Positions 9,201-16,777 of a stretch of 64,000 bases of DNA are shown here, one piece after another. The translations under genes and the position numbers were made by a program. The DNA is from Porticoccus sp041395745 (GTDB lineage Bacteria > Pseudomonadota > Gammaproteobacteria > Pseudomonadales > Porticoccaceae), in NCBI GenBank assembly GCA_041395745.1, contig JAWKZV010000004.1:186001-250000 (forward strand), in the 5' to 3' direction. The notes under the pieces were generated by a model. That model worked only from the letters and a program-made list of their open reading frames with translations. It did no database searches and was not told the origin of the DNA. Within the stretch, counting starts at the first letter, position 1, and every line of letters begins with the position of its first letter.

Positions 9201-9836
9201 ATGTCGCTGGAAGATAGCCGCCGCGAGTACCGATACGGTCGCCTCACCCGGGAGTCATTACTGGACTCCCCCTTTGCTCAGTTCAATATGTGGATGGAAC
9301 AGGCCATCCACGCCAATCTTTCCGACCCTACAGCTATGTGCCTGGCTACGGTGGATGCCGAAGGCAGACCCTGGCAGCGCACGGTGCTGTTGAAAGGCAT
9401 TGATGCCCGCGGCCTGCTGTTCTACACCAACCTTGGCAGCCGCAAGGCACGGGACATGGCGGGTAATCCCAATGTCAGCCTGATCTTTCCCTGGCTGGAT
9501 CTAGACCGTCAGGTCATTATCGGCGGTCAGGTGGAGAAGCTGTCCAAGACTGAAGTACTGAAGTATTTCCTCAAGCGTCCCCGCGGCAGCCAGTTGGCTG
9601 CCTGGGCTTCAAAGCAGAGCTCGCGGATAACCTCCCGCCAGGCACTGGAAACCCAGTTCCTGCAAATGAAGGAAAAGTTCGCTGCCGGCGAGGTGCCGGT
9701 ACCGGATTTCTGGGGTGGTTACCGGGTGGTGCCGCGGGAATTCGAATTCTGGCAGGGGGGTGAAAATCGCCTCCACGACCGCTTCCAGTATCTGCTGCAA
9801 GACGGTACTTGGAACATTTCCCGCTTGGCGCCCTGA
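9201..9836 (+). CDS. pdxH: Pyridoxamine 5'-phosphate oxidase
   Basis: FMN enzyme that oxidises pyridoxine/pyridoxamine 5'-phosphate to PLP in the cytoplasm. I start at ATG 9201 (211 aa) because AAGGAG sits 9 bases upstream; the frame is open from 9117 but the extra residues do not look like the family. Family signatures are visible: RTVLLKGID, FYTNLGSRKARDM, FPWLDLDRQVIIGG, WASKQSS, and the C-terminal FEFWQGGENRLHDR ending NISRLAP, as in E. coli PdxH. Monocistronic, divergent from the receptor operon. Stand-alone pdxH is usual. Confidence 0.95.
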   Translation: MSLEDSRREYRYGRLTRESLLDSPFAQFNMWMEQAIHANLSDPTAMCLATVDAEGRPWQRTVLLKGIDARGLLFYTNLGSRKARDMAGNPNVSLIFPWLDLDRQVIIGGQVEKLSKTEVLKYFLKRPRGSQLAAWASKQSSRITSRQALETQFLQMKEKFAAGEVPVPDFWGGYRVVPREFEFWQGGENRLHDRFQYLLQDGTWNISRLAP

Positions 9837-9866
9837 AGTTCCGATTGGCAGCAGCCTTGCAGACTG

Positions 9867-11285
9867 CTAGAAGCTGTAACGGATTGCTGCGTAAAAGTTG
9901 CTGGCTTCTTCGAACTGGCCGAAGAAGGTGGTTTCCTCGCTGCCGCCAAAGCTGTTGATGCCGGTTTCCAGCAATAACTGGTCGGATGCTTTCCAGCTCA
10001 CTTTGGGTCGTGCGTACCAGTCCTTGTCTGTGGGCGAGTAGTAAACGAACAGCGACCAGGTAACATTCTGGTTGTGTGTCAGCCAGGTCAGCCGGCTGGT
10101 CAGCAGTTGCCGGTATTTGTCCTTTTGGGGCATGCCGGTGGGCAGGTTATCCCGGTAGTTGTCGTAATCCTCGAGGCGCTCCACATAGTATTGCAGCGCC
10201 CCCGTCAGGTTGGGTACCAGCTCCTGTTCGTAGGCCAGTAACAGCCGTGATTCACTGTTGCTGATCAGCGGATCGTCGCCGTTGCGGTCTTCCCGGGAGT
10301 CGTAATAGCCCACTTCGGCACTGGCGATGCCCTTGCCCATATTGCCACGCAGACTGGCGCCCCATACCCGAAGTTCCGGGAAGGTGTTCTGGCCCTTATA
10401 GGGATCGTATCCATTGGGACTTTTCCAGTAGCCGTCATAGCCATAAAAAGCCACTTCAGCTCCAGCCAGATTCCGGTAGAGCCGCAACGCCAGTTCCCGG
10501 CCGTGGGGAAAATCCGGATTCACTGGCATGTCACGGCCGCTGTGATCGCCAATCAACGGGTTGTAAAAGGAGATGCGGCGACCGTCGATAAAGCGGTCGC
10601 TGTCGAACTCCGGCACATACACCACATCCAGGTTGGCGGGCTCGAAATAGAAGGCCAGTTTCACAGCGTCCGACGGGGCTTTCAGGTACTCGGTATCCCG
10701 GCCGCTGAAGAAGCTGTTCCAGTCCTTGGGAAACAGGTCATTGATAAACAGCAGGTCGCCAACTCCCCAAGTGAGAATCTGGCGCCCGGCTTTCACGTCC
10801 AGGTGCTGGTTGACCGGCATCTGAAACCAGGCCTCGCGCAGGTCAACGGGGCCGCGACCCCGGTCCAGCTGAACCGATTCGTCCCGTTGCACATCATCGA
10901 GCAGGACGTCCCCGGTGATACGGGCTATGACCTTCTCCCCGGCGTAGTCGAGAGACAGTTGTGCCCGCCCCTCACCAATGGACGTGTTGCGTTGCAACTC
11001 GTCATCGTGGGTCCGTTGGCCAACACGGGCCTCCACAAAACCGTGCAGGGAAAAGGGGCTGTACTCTGCGGTTGAAATGCTGAATGTGCTGTCCTCGCCC
11101 AGACCGGAAGGCAGTGTGGGTTCAGCATCAGCACTGCCTGGCAAACCCAGTCCGCTGGGCAGCGCCGGTCCGCTGGCAGATGGCTTGTCACCACCCAATC
11201 CCCCTGGCAGAGGCGGTTCCGCCACTGCCAGGAAGCTGGACAGGAGGGCGGAGGAAAACAGCAGAGTGTTAACAGTCCTTTTCAT
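9867..11285 (-). CDS. Outer-membrane beta-barrel protein with N-terminal LPxGLG repeats
   Basis: 472 aa with signal peptide (MKRTVNTLLFSSALLSSFLA). Residues 26-63 hold three LP(G/S)GLG motifs starting at 26, 42 and 58, an exact 16-residue period. From about residue 75 alternating hydrophobic strands begin (SLHGFVEARVG) and continue to a C-terminal FYAAIRYSF, with the terminal Phe used by the Bam machine. I place it near the DUF1302/alginate-export-like barrels, without certainty. Stretches such as REAWFQMPV and AGRQILTWGVGD recall porin-like export barrels. Third gene of the operon with the LolA-like protein (13-base gap) and RND permease, so it is probably the outer-membrane exit or acceptor of that system. 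Confidence 0.75.
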   Translation of the reverse strand: MKRTVNTLLFSSALLSSFLAVAEPPLPGGLGGDKPSASGPALPSGLGLPGSADAEPTLPSGLGEDSTFSISTAEYSPFSLHGFVEARVGQRTHDDELQRNTSIGEGRAQLSLDYAGEKVIARITGDVLLDDVQRDESVQLDRGRGPVDLREAWFQMPVNQHLDVKAGRQILTWGVGDLLFINDLFPKDWNSFFSGRDTEYLKAPSDAVKLAFYFEPANLDVVYVPEFDSDRFIDGRRISFYNPLIGDHSGRDMPVNPDFPHGRELALRLYRNLAGAEVAFYGYDGYWKSPNGYDPYKGQNTFPELRVWGASLRGNMGKGIASAEVGYYDSREDRNGDDPLISNSESRLLLAYEQELVPNLTGALQYYVERLEDYDNYRDNLPTGMPQKDKYRQLLTSRLTWLTHNQNVTWSLFVYYSPTDKDWYARPKVSWKASDQLLLETGINSFGGSEETTFFGQFEEASNFYAAIRYSF

Positions 11286-11298
11286 GATGCCATTCCGA

Positions 11299-12126
11299 TC
11301 AACGCAGATAGTTTACCGGTGCCCGGCGCAGGTAGCGCTCGCTGAAAATTTCTTCCGGTAGGCCGACATTGTAAGTAACCGCGCTGTAGCTCATCAGGGT
11401 TTTACTGCCGCTGCGCAGGTCTTCCATGCTGGCTTTGGTGACGGTGGGATAGCCGTCGATGGTATCGACGCCCAGTGCCGTGGCCACCCGGTATTTCTCG
11501 CCGTTCTTGTCGAAGTACTCGGTCTGCACCGGAATGAAGCTGGTCTTGTGCACGTACATCACGTAGTGGGAAAACTCCACGCTGCCCGGGTCCTTGGGGG
11601 TGTGTTTCAGCACATAGTAGTTGTCGGTCACTTCCAGCAGTTCGTGACTGTCGGCGTTGATATCACGGCCGCTGACATCCTCATAGAAGTAGTCGGAACC
11701 GACAAAGCTGGTGCGCTGGTCGGAGGCGGCGATGCGTTTCACCAGATCCAGGGCGGGCAGGTACAGCCAGCGGTCATCGTCGCGATCCAGGTGTTTCCAC
11801 ACCAGAAACGCCATTTTGTTGACGTCCGCCGGGCGCTGGAAGAACACATAGAACTGCTGGTCACCGTTGTAGGCTTCACCGGCGATGTCATCGCTGTCGG
11901 AGACGTCCCGGCGCAGGATAGTAAAGCGGCGTTCCCGCTCCCGGCCCTGGCTGTCGGTAATGGTCATCAGCACCTGGGCGCGACCATCCTTGCCCTGGTA
12001 GTAGGCGGTCTGGTTGGTGCGGTGGACGATTTCGTCCACAGTGGGGGTGTCGGCTGCGATAGCTCCCGACAGCCACAGGGAGGCCAGCAGGCCGCTGGCA
12101 AGGGAAAGGGTTCTGGTCAGTTTCAT
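11299..12126 (-). CDS. LolA-like periplasmic outer-membrane lipoprotein-sorting family protein
   Basis: 275 aa, signal peptide MKLTRTLSLASGLLASLWLSGAIA, then a LolA_like (PF17131-type) fold: DEIVHRTNQTAYYQGKDGRA, GRERERRF, then DRWLYLPALDLVKRIAASDQ and FVGSDYFYEDVSGRD, which are typical of the family. Members of this group are half-barrel carriers that usually sit beside RND/MMPL permeases and are thought to shuttle a lipid or hydrophobic molecule across the periplasm. It is not LolA itself, which is shorter (about 200 aa) and lies elsewhere with ftsK/rarA. It lies 4 bases after the permease stop and 13 before the barrel gene, so all three are translated together. Confidence 0.85.
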   Translation of the reverse strand: MKLTRTLSLASGLLASLWLSGAIAADTPTVDEIVHRTNQTAYYQGKDGRAQVLMTITDSQGRERERRFTILRRDVSDSDDIAGEAYNGDQQFYVFFQRPADVNKMAFLVWKHLDRDDDRWLYLPALDLVKRIAASDQRTSFVGSDYFYEDVSGRDINADSHELLEVTDNYYVLKHTPKDPGSVEFSHYVMYVHKTSFIPVQTEYFDKNGEKYRVATALGVDTIDGYPTVTKASMEDLRSGSKTLMSYSAVTYNVGLPEEIFSERYLRRAPVNYLR

Positions 12127-12130
12127 GGCG

Positions 12131-14764
12131 TTACTCCTCTACCTTGAAAATCAGTTTTTTCATCAGCGTCAAAAGAGCTGGCAGGATCAGCAGGGTGGCC
12201 GCTCCGGCGCTGAGAATAATCGATGCGATGAAAATCCCTACTGTCTGGTAGGGCACCAGCGGCGCGGCTAATAGCGGCAGGAAGCCGGCGCCGAGGATAA
12301 TGGCGTTGCGGGAGATGGCCCTGGCCGGTTCGCCGAACACCTGGGGCACCGCAGCCCGCCAGCTGCCGGCCTCTGTTACCAGCGAACGTGAGCGTGCCAG
12401 GAAGTGGATCGCGTAGTCCACGGCGAGGCCGAGGCTGAGGGCGCTCAATACCGCCACTGGCATATCGTAGTCCTTGCCAATCAGGCCGATGATGCCGTAG
12501 ATCAAGCCCACGGTGACGGCCAGGGGGATCATCGCCAGTACCCCCAGTGTCAGTGAGCGGAACAGGGCAATCATCATGATCAGCACCACCACAAAGGAGC
12601 CGAGGAAGGCTTCCAGCATGCCGGACACCATTTTGCCCTGCCATACCACGTTGATGTAGGTGAGGCCGAACCACTGGCTGTCGATGGCCACCGGCGGCGG
12701 GTTGCTGACCAGAAAGTCATCCAGTGTCTGCACCACTGCTTCCATGTCCTTGTTATCTCCACTGCTCAGTTGCAGCCACAGCACGGTGCGGCGATAGTCG
12801 GGGGTGACGAAGTGCCACAGGTCGTGGGGTCGGTGGCTGTTCTGGTAGGTGATCAGTGTCTGGGCCACCGCGTTGGCGCTGTCCGGGATGCGGAACTGGG
12901 ATTGCTCGCCCAGCTGCAGTTCCCGGTAGACGGTTTTCACCACGTCAGTCAGGGAGTTGACCTTGCCCACTTTGGGATTGCTCAGCAGGTGGGCCTGCAG
13001 GTCTTCCATCCAGCGCAATACTTCCGGCTGTTTGAACAGTTCGTTGCGCTGCTGTTGCTCCTCCAGGAACAACTGTATGTCATCCCAGCTGTAGTAGTCC
13101 TCGTCGCTGGCGTTGGACAGTTCCTGATCGGCGAGTTTGGCAAGTGCGGCCATAAAACTGTCAGCGTTGCTGGCATCACCCTGCTCAATTGCCGTGGCAA
13201 ACTGTTGGTAGGGCTCACCGGTGTTGCCCATCGCCTCGCCGTCAGCCTGACGACTTGACAGCTGTTGCAGCAACGCCTGCTTGTCCACCGTGGTGGCCTG
13301 ATCTGGCGCGGATAGTTCCAGATAGGCCATATAGGTGCCGCCGAAGTGTTCATTCAGTACCCGGTCGGCTACCCGTATAGGGTGTTCCGCTTCAAACCAG
13401 CGGGTGGGATTGTCGTTGACCACGATTTTGCTGATACCGTAGCCAGCCACCACTACTGCGACCAGGGTAAAGGCCATGATGACGCCGGGGCGACGGGTGG
13501 TGAGTTTGCCGGTGGCATTGAGAACGCGACCCAGGGTGCTGTGGTCTTCTTCACCCACGTGGTGGCCATAGCCCTCCAGGCGCTGCTCGTCGATCAGCAT
13601 GATGTAGGCGGGGATGAACAGGATGGTCCACAGCCAGGCCAGGAATACCCCGATGGCGATGAACAGGCCGAATACCTGCACCGGCGGAATGGGGGTCAGC
13701 ATCAGCGAACCGAAACCGGCCATGGTGGTCAGGGTGGTGAACAGCATGGGTGCGAACAGGGTGTTCATCACCTCTTCGATGGCTTTGCGCCGATCCTTGT
13801 ACACCGGGTAGCGGTCGAAGAATTCCGACAGGATATGCACTGCATCCAGCACCGCGATGGGCATGATGAAGATCGGTATCATCGAACTCATGATGTGGAT
13901 GGTGTTGCCGGTGGCAATCAGCAGTCCCATGGTGACCAGTGAACTGACCATGGCGATGATCATCGGCGATACCACCAGAATCAGTTTCTTGAAGAACCAC
14001 CACAACAGCAGGAAGATCACCAGCATCGCCAGCGGTGCAGAGATGGCCATCTGGATAAACATTTCCACTCCGAAGGTGTCCTCGGCCACGGGCAGACCGG
14101 TGATATGGACTTCGTCGCCGTAATCAGCCCAGTCGCTGGTGAAATCCAGCAGTTCCGAGCGAATGCGGTAGGACAGATCCTTCTTGGTGATGGGCAGATA
14201 CAGGGCCAGTGCCTGGCCGTCTTCGGATACCAGGGTACCGTTCAGGAACGGGATGTGTTGGGCGCGCTGCAATACCTGCAGTGCGTCCTCATCGCTCTTT
14301 GGCGGTGACGGCATCAGCCAGGAGAAATTGACGCTGCCGAGGCCGCCCTGCTCAATATTGTCGACAGTGGAGGGAGCGATCAGATCGATGCTGATGACCC
14401 CCTCGCCATCCCATTGCAGGCGTTTGGCGAATTCCGTCAGCTTGTAGATTCGACCCAGGGATTCAGCGTTAAACACGCCCTGGGGATTGCGGTGGTTGAT
14501 GATCCCCACCACCACGATATCGCTGAGAGCGAAGCGCTCCTTGGCCTCATGGTGAAATACCCGCACCGGTTCATCCTGGGAAAGCATGTTCTCGGGATCG
14601 GTGTCCACGGTGATGTGGTGGAACGGCTGAAATTTCTCCGGCCAGATAGAGGGTACCGCGGCCAGCGTGATCACCAGCAGGGTAGAGATCGCCATTACCC
14701 ATGTCACGGCCTTGGGGCGGTTCAGCGCCAGATGAACCATTCCTGCGCAGAGCTTGTTGAGCAT
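12131..14764 (-). CDS. MMPL/RND-superfamily permease
   Basis: 877-aa inner-membrane transporter with the two-fold RND layout: TM1 about 20-40, a periplasmic loop about 45-225, TM2-6 about 230-395, a second loop about 430-690, then TM7-12 to residue 870. Sterol-sensing-like TM bundles contain IMSSMIPIFIMPIAVLDAVHI in one half and SALSLGLAVDYAIHFLAR in the other; the charged D/H pairs there are the likely proton relay. This is the MMPL/HpnN-like branch that moves lipids and needs no MFP adaptor, and no adaptor gene is present. First gene of the three-gene operon with a LolA-like carrier and barrel. Substrate unknown; lipid, carotenoid or hopanoid export are possibilities by family only. Confidence 0.88.
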   Translation of the reverse strand: MLNKLCAGMVHLALNRPKAVTWVMAISTLLVITLAAVPSIWPEKFQPFHHITVDTDPENMLSQDEPVRVFHHEAKERFALSDIVVVGIINHRNPQGVFNAESLGRIYKLTEFAKRLQWDGEGVISIDLIAPSTVDNIEQGGLGSVNFSWLMPSPPKSDEDALQVLQRAQHIPFLNGTLVSEDGQALALYLPITKKDLSYRIRSELLDFTSDWADYGDEVHITGLPVAEDTFGVEMFIQMAISAPLAMLVIFLLLWWFFKKLILVVSPMIIAMVSSLVTMGLLIATGNTIHIMSSMIPIFIMPIAVLDAVHILSEFFDRYPVYKDRRKAIEEVMNTLFAPMLFTTLTTMAGFGSLMLTPIPPVQVFGLFIAIGVFLAWLWTILFIPAYIMLIDEQRLEGYGHHVGEEDHSTLGRVLNATGKLTTRRPGVIMAFTLVAVVVAGYGISKIVVNDNPTRWFEAEHPIRVADRVLNEHFGGTYMAYLELSAPDQATTVDKQALLQQLSSRQADGEAMGNTGEPYQQFATAIEQGDASNADSFMAALAKLADQELSNASDEDYYSWDDIQLFLEEQQQRNELFKQPEVLRWMEDLQAHLLSNPKVGKVNSLTDVVKTVYRELQLGEQSQFRIPDSANAVAQTLITYQNSHRPHDLWHFVTPDYRRTVLWLQLSSGDNKDMEAVVQTLDDFLVSNPPPVAIDSQWFGLTYINVVWQGKMVSGMLEAFLGSFVVVLIMMIALFRSLTLGVLAMIPLAVTVGLIYGIIGLIGKDYDMPVAVLSALSLGLAVDYAIHFLARSRSLVTEAGSWRAAVPQVFGEPARAISRNAIILGAGFLPLLAAPLVPYQTVGIFIASIILSAGAATLLILPALLTLMKKLIFKVEE

Positions 14765-14811
14765 AGTGTTTTCGTTCCCTGGTTAATGCTTGACCAATAC
14801 TTTAGATGTGT

Positions 14812-14851
14812 CTAATATTAGGTTTGACTCATATTAGAGTCAACTAATATT
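14812..14851. promoter_or_regulatory. Operator/promoter cluster shared by the RND operon and the sulfide operon
   Basis: The 111 bases between the divergent starts hold three AT-rich elements: the perfect palindrome CTAATATTAG (14812-14821), ATATTAG (14831-14837) and CTAATATT (14844-14851). A perfect 7-bp inverted repeat TTGACTC/GAGTCAA (14824-14843) brackets the middle one. On the minus strand TTGACT (14838-14843), 17 bases, TAATAT (14815-14820) makes a good promoter for the RND operon. On the plus strand TTGACT (14824-14829) could serve the repressor gene. A repressor bound here would cover both. BigR/SqrR-type repressors are known to bind AT-rich palindromes. Confidence 0.6.
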
Positions 14852-14875
14852 TATTCTATCCGTGTAGATCCGCCC

Positions 14876-15214
14876 ATGAATAACAGTATGGATTTGGAAA
14901 TGATGCAAGCCAATGCGCTCAAGGCGGCGGCATTGCTGAAGTCCCTGGCTAACCCGTCCCGGTTGATGGTGCTCTGTGCACTGATTACCCGGGAATACAC
15001 CGTTTCCGAACTGGAAGAGTTGACTGGCCTCAGCCAGTCCGCCTTGTCCCAGCATTTGGCCCGCCTGCGGGATGAGGACATTGTCAGTTCCCGGCGGGAT
15101 GCGCAGCGGGTGTTTTATCGGTTATCCAATCCCCATGTGGCGGCCATCCTGGAAACCATGCATGGCATTTATTGCGGTGTCGATGCTCTGCAGCCGCGAT
15201 CAACAGATATCTAG
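14876..15214 (+). CDS. SqrR/BigR-type persulfide-sensing ArsR-family repressor
   Basis: 112-aa winged-helix protein (helix-turn-helix in LTGLSQSALSQHLARLRDEDIV). Cys34 (RLMVLCAL) and Cys100 (GIYCGVD) are 66 residues apart, exactly the spacing of the sensing pair Cys41/Cys107 of Rhodobacter SqrR and Cys42/Cys108 of BigR, which form a polysulfide bridge and leave DNA when sulfide is high. It lacks the CVCDL motif of metal-binding ArsR proteins. It lies 11 bases before the sulfide:quinone oxidoreductase gene. I infer that it represses its own operon, and possibly the divergent RND operon, through the shared operator. Confidence 0.88.
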   Translation: MNNSMDLEMMQANALKAAALLKSLANPSRLMVLCALITREYTVSELEELTGLSQSALSQHLARLRDEDIVSSRRDAQRVFYRLSNPHVAAILETMHGIYCGVDALQPRSTDI

Positions 15215-15225
15215 AGGGAATCATT

Positions 15226-16497
15226 ATGGCCAAGATTGTGATTATGGGTGCGGGTATCGGCGGTGTCTCGCTGGCCTATGAGTTGCGTGAAGCGCTGGGT
15301 GCGGAAAACGAGATTGTAGTGGTTTCAGATTCTCCGGAATTCCAGTTTGTCCCCTCCAACCCCTGGGTGGCGGTGGACTGGCGCAAGCGCAAGGATGTGG
15401 TGATCGAAATCGAGCCCTGCCTGAAGCGCAAGAAAATCGGGTTTTCCTCGGTGGGCGTGAAAAAAGTTCATCCGCAACAGAACCAGGTCGAACTGAACGA
15501 TGGTTCCATGATGGATTATGACTACCTGGCCATTGCGACCGGTCCAAGACTGGCATTTGATGAAATTGAGGGTTTGGGACCGGTTAACGGTTACACCGAA
15601 TCCGTCTGTCATGTGGATCATGCAGTCACTGCACGGGAAAAATGGGAAAAGTTTGTCGAGGAACCCGGTCCCGTGGTCATTGGTGCGGCACAGATGGCTT
15701 CCTGCTTTGGTCCTGCCTATGAGTTTTCCTTTATCGTCGATGCGGACCTGCGCAAGCGCAAGCTGCGCCACAAGGTGCCGATTACCTATATCACTTCAGA
15801 ACCCTATGTCGGACATATGGGGCTGGATGGCGTGGGCGACTCCAAAAGTCTGATGGAAAGTGAATTCCGTGAGCGTCACATCAATTGGATTACCAATGCC
15901 AGGATCGTCAAGATCGAGGATGGCACCATGACTGTGGCGGAGCACAACGACAGTGGTGAGGAGATCAAGCGCCACGAACTGCCGTTCAAGTATTCCATGA
16001 TCCTGCCTGCCTTTACCGGCATCGATGCGGTTCGGGATGTGGATGGGTTGGTCAACCCGCGCGGGTTCGTGGTCGTCGATGACCAGCAGCGCAACCCGAC
16101 CTATCCGAACATTTACGCCGTCGGCGTCTGTGTGGCCATTGCTCCTCAGAAACCTACCCCGGTGCCCACCGGTGTGCCGAAAACCGGTTACATGATCGAG
16201 TCGATGGTGGCCGCTACGGTGAAAAACATCCGTTCCTGCATCGCCGGAGAGCAACCGGTGGCAGAAGCCACCTGGAATACCATCTGCCTGGCGGACATGG
16301 GTGACACCGGTATGGCTTTTGTGGCGTTGCCGCAAATTCCGCCGCGCAATGTTACCTGGGCAAGAAAGGGCAAATGGGTGCACCTGGCGAAAATCGGGTT
16401 TGAAAAATATTTCATGCGCAAGGTGCGCAAGGGCGATACTGATCCCATCCACGAGAAGTTCATTCTCAAGATGATGGGCATTGAAAAGCTGAAATAA
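15226..16497 (+). CDS. sqr: Sulfide:quinone oxidoreductase
   Basis: Peripheral membrane FAD enzyme oxidising sulfide to polysulfide or persulfide and passing electrons to quinone. I start at ATG 15226 (423 aa; GAGGGA upstream). FAD motif GAGIGG lies at residues 9-14. Three catalytic cysteines known from Acidithiobacillus SQR (128, 160, 356) appear as Cys128 (ESVCHVDHA), Cys160 (ASCFGPAYEF) and Cys354 (NTICLADMGD). YPNIYAVGVCVAIAP is the usual second FAD contact. It sits behind the persulfide-sensing repressor, matching detoxification rather than lithotrophy; no sox genes are in view. No persulfide dioxygenase or rhodanese gene follows. Confidence 0.93.
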   Translation: MAKIVIMGAGIGGVSLAYELREALGAENEIVVVSDSPEFQFVPSNPWVAVDWRKRKDVVIEIEPCLKRKKIGFSSVGVKKVHPQQNQVELNDGSMMDYDYLAIATGPRLAFDEIEGLGPVNGYTESVCHVDHAVTAREKWEKFVEEPGPVVIGAAQMASCFGPAYEFSFIVDADLRKRKLRHKVPITYITSEPYVGHMGLDGVGDSKSLMESEFRERHINWITNARIVKIEDGTMTVAEHNDSGEEIKRHELPFKYSMILPAFTGIDAVRDVDGLVNPRGFVVVDDQQRNPTYPNIYAVGVCVAIAPQKPTPVPTGVPKTGYMIESMVAATVKNIRSCIAGEQPVAEATWNTICLADMGDTGMAFVALPQIPPRNVTWARKGKWVHLAKIGFEKYFMRKVRKGDTDPIHEKFILKMMGIEKLK

Positions 16498-16510
16498 TGC
16501 GGAGGTGTTT

Positions 16511-16714
16511 ATGAACGTGGATAGACTGATTTTCACCATCGCCGGGCTGTTTATCCTGCTCAGTCTGCTGCTGAGCCAGATACATTCAGTGTACTGGTTG
16601 TGGTTCACCGCCTTTGTGGGAGCCAATATGTTCCAGGCTTCTTTCACCGGTTTCTGCCCCATGGCGATACTGTTGAAAAAGCTCGGCGTACAGAGCGGCT
16701 GTGCCTTTAGGTAG
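16511..16714 (+). CDS. YgaP-like DUF2892 small membrane protein
   Basis: 67 aa from ATG 16511 (GGAGG 5 bases upstream). Two membrane segments (about 5-25 and 30-50) are joined by a short loop with the family-like MNVDRLIFTIAGLF start and GFCPMAILLKKLG end. Proteins of this YgaP_transmem family often accompany SQR and rhodanese genes; in E. coli YgaP this domain is fused to a rhodanese. Two cysteines (FTGFCPM and the terminal SGCAFR) could take part in sulfur transfer, an inference only. Last gene of the sulfide operon, followed by a terminator. Confidence 0.85.
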   Translation: MNVDRLIFTIAGLFILLSLLLSQIHSVYWLWFTAFVGANMFQASFTGFCPMAILLKKLGVQSGCAFR

Positions 16715-16733
16715 GCACAACTACCGCAGCCAT

Positions 16734-16763
16734 AAAAAAACCCGGCTAAGGCCGGGTTTTTTT
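16734..16763. terminator. Bidirectional Rho-independent terminator
   Basis: CCCGGC/GCCGGG with a TAAG loop, flanked by seven A on the left and seven T on the right, so it can end both the sulfide operon and the opposing rho gene. Confidence 0.93.
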
Positions 16764-16777
16764 ATGGAAGGAAACGC

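Noticed and set aside
11299..12126. Calling the LolA-like gene lolA
   Set aside because: It is longer, fits the RND-linked LolA_like family and lies outside the usual lolA location.
12770..13258. Long open frames antisense to the RND permease gene, and similar ones antisense to spoT and ppk1
   Set aside because: They lie wholly inside clear conserved genes, have no ribosome site and no recognisable protein; GC-rich codon bias opens these frames.
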